Both the position numbers and the translations under genes were made by a program. A model generated the notes under the pieces. The model did not search any database, was not told the DNA's origin, and worked only from the letters and a program-made list of their open reading frames with translations. Shown piece after piece: positions 7,554-9,770 of a DNA stretch of 9,770 bases (the stretch's first letter is position 1; every line of letters begins with the position of its first letter). The stretch is from Acutalibacter sp. (GTDB lineage: Bacteria; Bacillota; Clostridia; Oscillospirales; Acutalibacteraceae), in assembly GCA_022801475.1 (NCBI GenBank), contig JAAWSH010000039.1, positions 1-9,770 on the forward strand. Reading direction: 5' to 3'.

Positions 7554-7905
7554 GGAGGTGTTTCAGCGGCTGGAGCTGGTGAACATGGGCCGTTACCGGC
7601 TGGAGTGGATTGGCGGGAGCAAGACCGCCGCTGTGCTGTATTATCAGAAAGGGCGCAGGCGGTTTAAAATCTTCTTTGATGACAGTAATGTGGAAATTTC
7701 CCAGGAAAAGCGGTGGTTCCGGGAGAAGTTCTGGGACAGCCTGGGGGTGCGGCACTACAACCAGCCGGAGGATACCGTGGGGGATGTGTACGACACGGTG
7801 GTGTGGTGCCTGCAAGAGTTCTGCGGGTTTTCCCAGCAGTTCGGGCAGCTGCCGGAGAAGGAGGACAACGAGGCCGAGCCGGAGCCGCCGGAATCACCCG
7901 AATAA
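7540..7905 (+). CDS. Uncharacterised 121-aa protein encoded within the his cluster
   Basis: I do not recognise this family. The frame starts with ATG 7540 inside the end of hisD (14-nt overlap) and ends at TAA 7903-7905, so it is probably translated by coupling to hisD; a weak GAAAGG precedes it. A later in-frame ATG at 7585 (codon 16) is an alternative start. The protein is hydrophilic with no signal peptide or membrane segment. A basic patch KGRRRFK (37-43) lies between short strand-like stretches (AAVLYY, KIFFDD). An aromatic, charged middle follows, then two cysteines, C90 and C95 (WCLQEFC). It ends in an acidic, proline-rich tail (from ~105) that is probably disordered. Codon use is GC-rich like its neighbours, which supports a real gene. 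Placement suggests a link to histidine metabolism, but hitch-hiking is equally possible; no function is assigned. Confidence 0.7.
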   Translation: METVEEVFQRLELVNMGRYRLEWIGGSKTAAVLYYQKGRRRFKIFFDDSNVEISQEKRWFREKFWDSLGVRHYNQPEDTVGDVYDTVVWCLQEFCGFSQQFGQLPEKEDNEAEPEPPESPE

Positions 7906-7913
7906 AAAATTCT

Positions 7914-8080
7914 CTAGAGTCTGTTTGAAAACCGGAGAAATGCTGGATTTTTGACCAAAAATGAGGGATTTCAAGGAAAAAACCGCAAGAAAGGCTACCC
8001 TCTTTCGAGGATTTTTGACACCGAAAGCTCCTTTTCTGGTCAAAACAGACAGTATTTCGGAGTTATAAAACAGACTCTAG
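7914..8080. mobile_element. MITE-like element, 167 bp, with 13-bp terminal inverted repeats
   Basis: CTAGAGTCTGTTT (7914-7926) is the exact reverse complement of AAACAGACTCTAG (8068-8080). Further in, TTTTGACC (7949-7956) pairs with GGTCAAAA (8038-8045), so the ends form a long imperfect hairpin. The 11-mer GGATTTTTGAC occurs twice (7945-7955 and 8009-8019). The element is clearly more AT-rich than the surrounding genome and contains no ORF. If the outermost CTAG on each side is a target duplication, the terminal repeats proper are AGTCTGTTT/AAACAGACT; some IS5-family elements such as IS870 use CTAG, but the parent element is unknown. It lies just 8 bp behind the 121-aa ORF and could also affect termination or mRNA stability. 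Confidence 0.65.
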
Positions 8081-8364
8081 GGTAGCAAGAGGAAACATTG
8101 CGCGGTCAAGGGGCTGGGAAGGTCTCAGCTGGTCTCGTCTGCGGACTCGGTTGGGTCAAGACAATTGCCACTGGCAATCTTCCCCGCTTCGGTCGTTGTC
8201 TGACGGTCCCCGCTGGGGACCAGCACCCGATCCGGCAGGCGGGACTGGCCCCTTGCAGGCTCCAGGAACAGAGTCCCTGGCCGCCGGAGAAACGGACGCA
8301 CGCCCTTTCCGCATAGGCGCAGCCGGGTAGAAAATCGCTAATTTTTATAAATAAGGAGCAAGTC
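8081..8364 (+). other. Non-coding GC-rich region with hairpins upstream of hisC
   Basis: The short frames on both strands here look spurious, as they lack ribosome binding sites and recognisable features. Structure is visible: ATTGCC/GGCAAT (8164-8169 with 8173-8178); a 7-bp hairpin GGTCCCC-GCT-GGGGACC (8205-8221); and GGGACT pairing with AGTCCC across roughly 8231-8276. A direct repeat, GGTCTC-AGCT-GGTCTC, lies at 8121-8136. The last 30 bases turn AT-rich and include TATAAA (8346-8351) and the hisC ribosome binding site AAGGAG (8353-8358). No T-box signature or recognised riboswitch was found, and no convincing -35/-10 pair. Confidence 0.45.
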
Positions 8365-9423
8365 ATGTACAAGCTAAACGAAAAAGCCGCGTACCTAACC
8401 GCCTACCAGCCGGTAGACGCCGGGGACTGCGTGCGGCTGGACGCCAACGAGTCTTTCTTGAACATGCCGCCGGAGATTTTGGGGCGGGCCCTGGCCCATA
8501 TTACAGAAGCCGACTTTAACCGCTACCCCGACCCCGCCGCAGGAGAGCTTTGCCGGGCCTTTGCCGCCTACTATGGCCTGGCCCCCGCCGGGGTGGTGGC
8601 GGGCAACGGCTCGGACGAGCTGATTTCCGTGATTTTCCAGGCCTTTCTGCTGGCGGGCCAGGCCTTTGCCACCCTAGAGCCGGATTTCTCTATGTACGCC
8701 CATGCGGGGAAGCTCTGCGAGGCCCGGCACGTGGTCATTGGAAAAGGGAGGGATTTCTCCATTGACGTGGAAGAGGTCATCCACGTCTGTGCTCAAGAGG
8801 ATGTAAAGCTGCTGATTTTCAGCAATCCCTGCAACCCCACCTCTATAGTACTGGGCCGGGAAGAGGTGCGGCGGCTGGTGAGCGCTGTAGAGGCCCTGGT
8901 GGTACTGGACGAGGCTTACATGGATTTCGCCGATGAAAGTCTGCTAGATGAGGTGGGAAAATATGACAACCTGATCATTCTGCGAACCTGCTCCAAAGCC
9001 ATAGGCATGGCGGCCCTGCGGCTGGGATTTGCCGTGGCGGGGGAGAAGCTGGCCGGGGTGCTGCGGGCGGCAAAATCTCCCTATAACGTGAATGCGGTCT
9101 CACAGCTGATGGGCGCGGCGGTGCTAAGGGATAGGTCCGCCCTGGAAGAGAGCCTGGAGCAGATTCTTGCCTCCCGCCGGGAACTGTTGGCCGGGCTGGA
9201 GGCCCTGTTGGTAAAACGGCCTGGAGCTTTTGTGGTGCTGCCGTGCCAGGCCAACTTCGCGGCTCTGGTGATGGAGGAGCCGGCCGCCGCGCAGCAAAAG
9301 CTGCTAAGCCAGGGGGTGGCTGTACGCTGCACAGGGGGGCTGCTGCGTGTCACCTGCGGCGCGCCAGAGGAAAACCGGCTGTTTTTAGAAAAATTCGAAA
9401 AGGTTTTGGAGGAAATGCCATGA
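8365..9423 (+). CDS. hisC: Histidinol-phosphate aminotransferase
   Basis: This is a fold-type I PLP aminotransferase that converts imidazole-acetol phosphate and glutamate to histidinol phosphate. Its 352 aa are full length. Visible landmarks are RLDANES (24-30), the NRYPDP stretch (52-57), GNGSDELI (80-87), N157 in SNPCNPTS, D182 and Y185 in VLDEAYMDF, the PLP-binding lysine K211 in [16 protein letters not shown], and R219. These match the family layout (N157, D184, Y187, K214 and R222 in E. coli as I recall). AAGGAG at 8353-8358 lies 6 nt before ATG 8365. The relative threonine-phosphate decarboxylase (CobD) is similar in sequence, but the ATGA overlap with hisB makes HisC the natural call. 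Expression may depend on a promoter in the structured region upstream or on read-through from hisD. Confidence 0.93.
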   Translation: MYKLNEKAAYLTAYQPVDAGDCVRLDANESFLNMPPEILGRALAHITEADFNRYPDPAAGELCRAFAAYYGLAPAGVVAGNGSDELISVIFQAFLLAGQAFATLEPDFSMYAHAGKLCEARHVVIGKGRDFSIDVEEVIHVCAQEDVKLLIFSNPCNPTSIVLGREEVRRLVSAVEALVVLDEAYMDFADESLLDEVGKYDNLIILRTCSKAIGMAALRLGFAVAGEKLAGVLRAAKSPYNVNAVSQLMGAAVLRDRSALEESLEQILASRRELLAGLEALLVKRPGAFVVLPCQANFAALVMEEPAAAQQKLLSQGVAVRCTGGLLRVTCGAPEENRLFLEKFEKVLEEMP

Positions 9424-9770
9424 GAGAGGCCAGCATCCACCGGCAGACTGCCGAGACGGACATTACCCTGACCTTAAATCTGGACGGGGGCGGGCATAAT
9501 ATTTGCACAGGTATAGGCTTTTTTGACCATATGCTCACCGCCCTGGCGGTGCACGGGGGCCTGGGCTTGACTGTAGAGGCCCGGGGCGACCTGGAGGTGG
9601 ACTGCCACCACACCGTGGAGGATGTGGGCATTGTTCTGGGCCAGGCCCTGGGGCGGGCTCTGGCGGATAAGACCGGGCTGCGGCGGTACGGCCACGCCTT
9701 TATTCCCATGGACGAGGCGCTGGCCTTTTGTGCAGTGGACCTAAGCGGTAGGCCTTTTCTGGTGTTTTCG
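9420..9770 (+). CDS. hisB: Imidazoleglycerol-phosphate dehydratase, N-terminal 117 residues (3' end outside window)
   Basis: HisB (IGPD) is the manganese-dependent dehydratase that turns imidazoleglycerol phosphate into imidazole-acetol phosphate, the substrate of HisC. The visible part carries the family metal-binding signatures [17 protein letters not shown] (31-47, H37 and H45) and [10 protein letters not shown] (62-71, H63, H64, E67), followed by [13 protein letters not shown] (89-101, H92 and E99). The sequence starts directly in the dehydratase domain, so this is the monofunctional form without the HisB phosphatase domain of enterobacteria. ATG 9420 overlaps the hisC stop as ATGA, and GGAGG at 9408-9412 is 7 nt upstream. 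About 60% of the usual ~195 residues is present; the frame is open to the right edge. Confidence 0.96.
   Translation, partial: MREASIHRQTAETDITLTLNLDGGGHNICTGIGFFDHMLTALAVHGGLGLTVEARGDLEVDCHHTVEDVGIVLGQALGRALADKTGLRRYGHAFIPMDEALAFCAVDLSGRPFLVFS

Noticed and set aside
8098..8372. Short ORFs on both strands upstream of hisC (72 aa plus, 88 aa minus)
   Set aside because: They overlap each other, lack ribosome binding sites, have no recognisable features and lie over hairpins in a non-coding gap.

Overview
The window comes from a GC-rich member of the Firmicutes, most likely an Oscillospiraceae/Ruminococcaceae-type Clostridium. The evidence is a PolC-type replicative polymerase (a Firmicutes hallmark), a short HisG paired with HisZ, strong GGAGG ribosome binding sites and consistent GC-rich codon use. 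This placement is an inference from gene content, not from a search. All recognisable genes lie on the + strand.

Layout. Positions 1-2624 hold the C-terminal ~60% of polC. A 260-bp non-coding stretch (2625-2884) follows and is unusually rich in stem-loops. A MccF/LdcA-like S66 serine peptidase occupies 2885-3901. A histidine biosynthesis cluster then begins behind a good sigma-A promoter: hisZ, hisG, hisD, a 121-aa unknown ORF, hisC and the start of hisB, which runs off the right edge. hisZ/hisG and hisC/hisB overlap by ATGA, and hisD/unknown ORF overlap by 14 nt, so translational coupling is likely within each block.

The his genes act as one pathway. HisG with its regulatory partner HisZ starts it from ATP and PRPP. 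HisB and HisC catalyse the IGP dehydration and the transamination. HisD makes histidine. The cluster is split by two long non-coding gaps. The hisG-hisD gap (395 bp) holds several inverted repeats, some of which can only pair as alternatives or as a pseudoknot. The gap before hisC (459 bp) holds a 167-bp AT-rich element with 13-bp terminal inverted repeats (probable MITE), followed by ~230 bp of GC-rich sequence with several hairpins.

I see no phage, defence, CRISPR, tRNA or rRNA genes. The coding content is ordinary housekeeping. The points worth a second look are the uncharacterised ORF inside the his operon, the MITE-like element, the structured gaps and the palindrome over the hisZ promoter.
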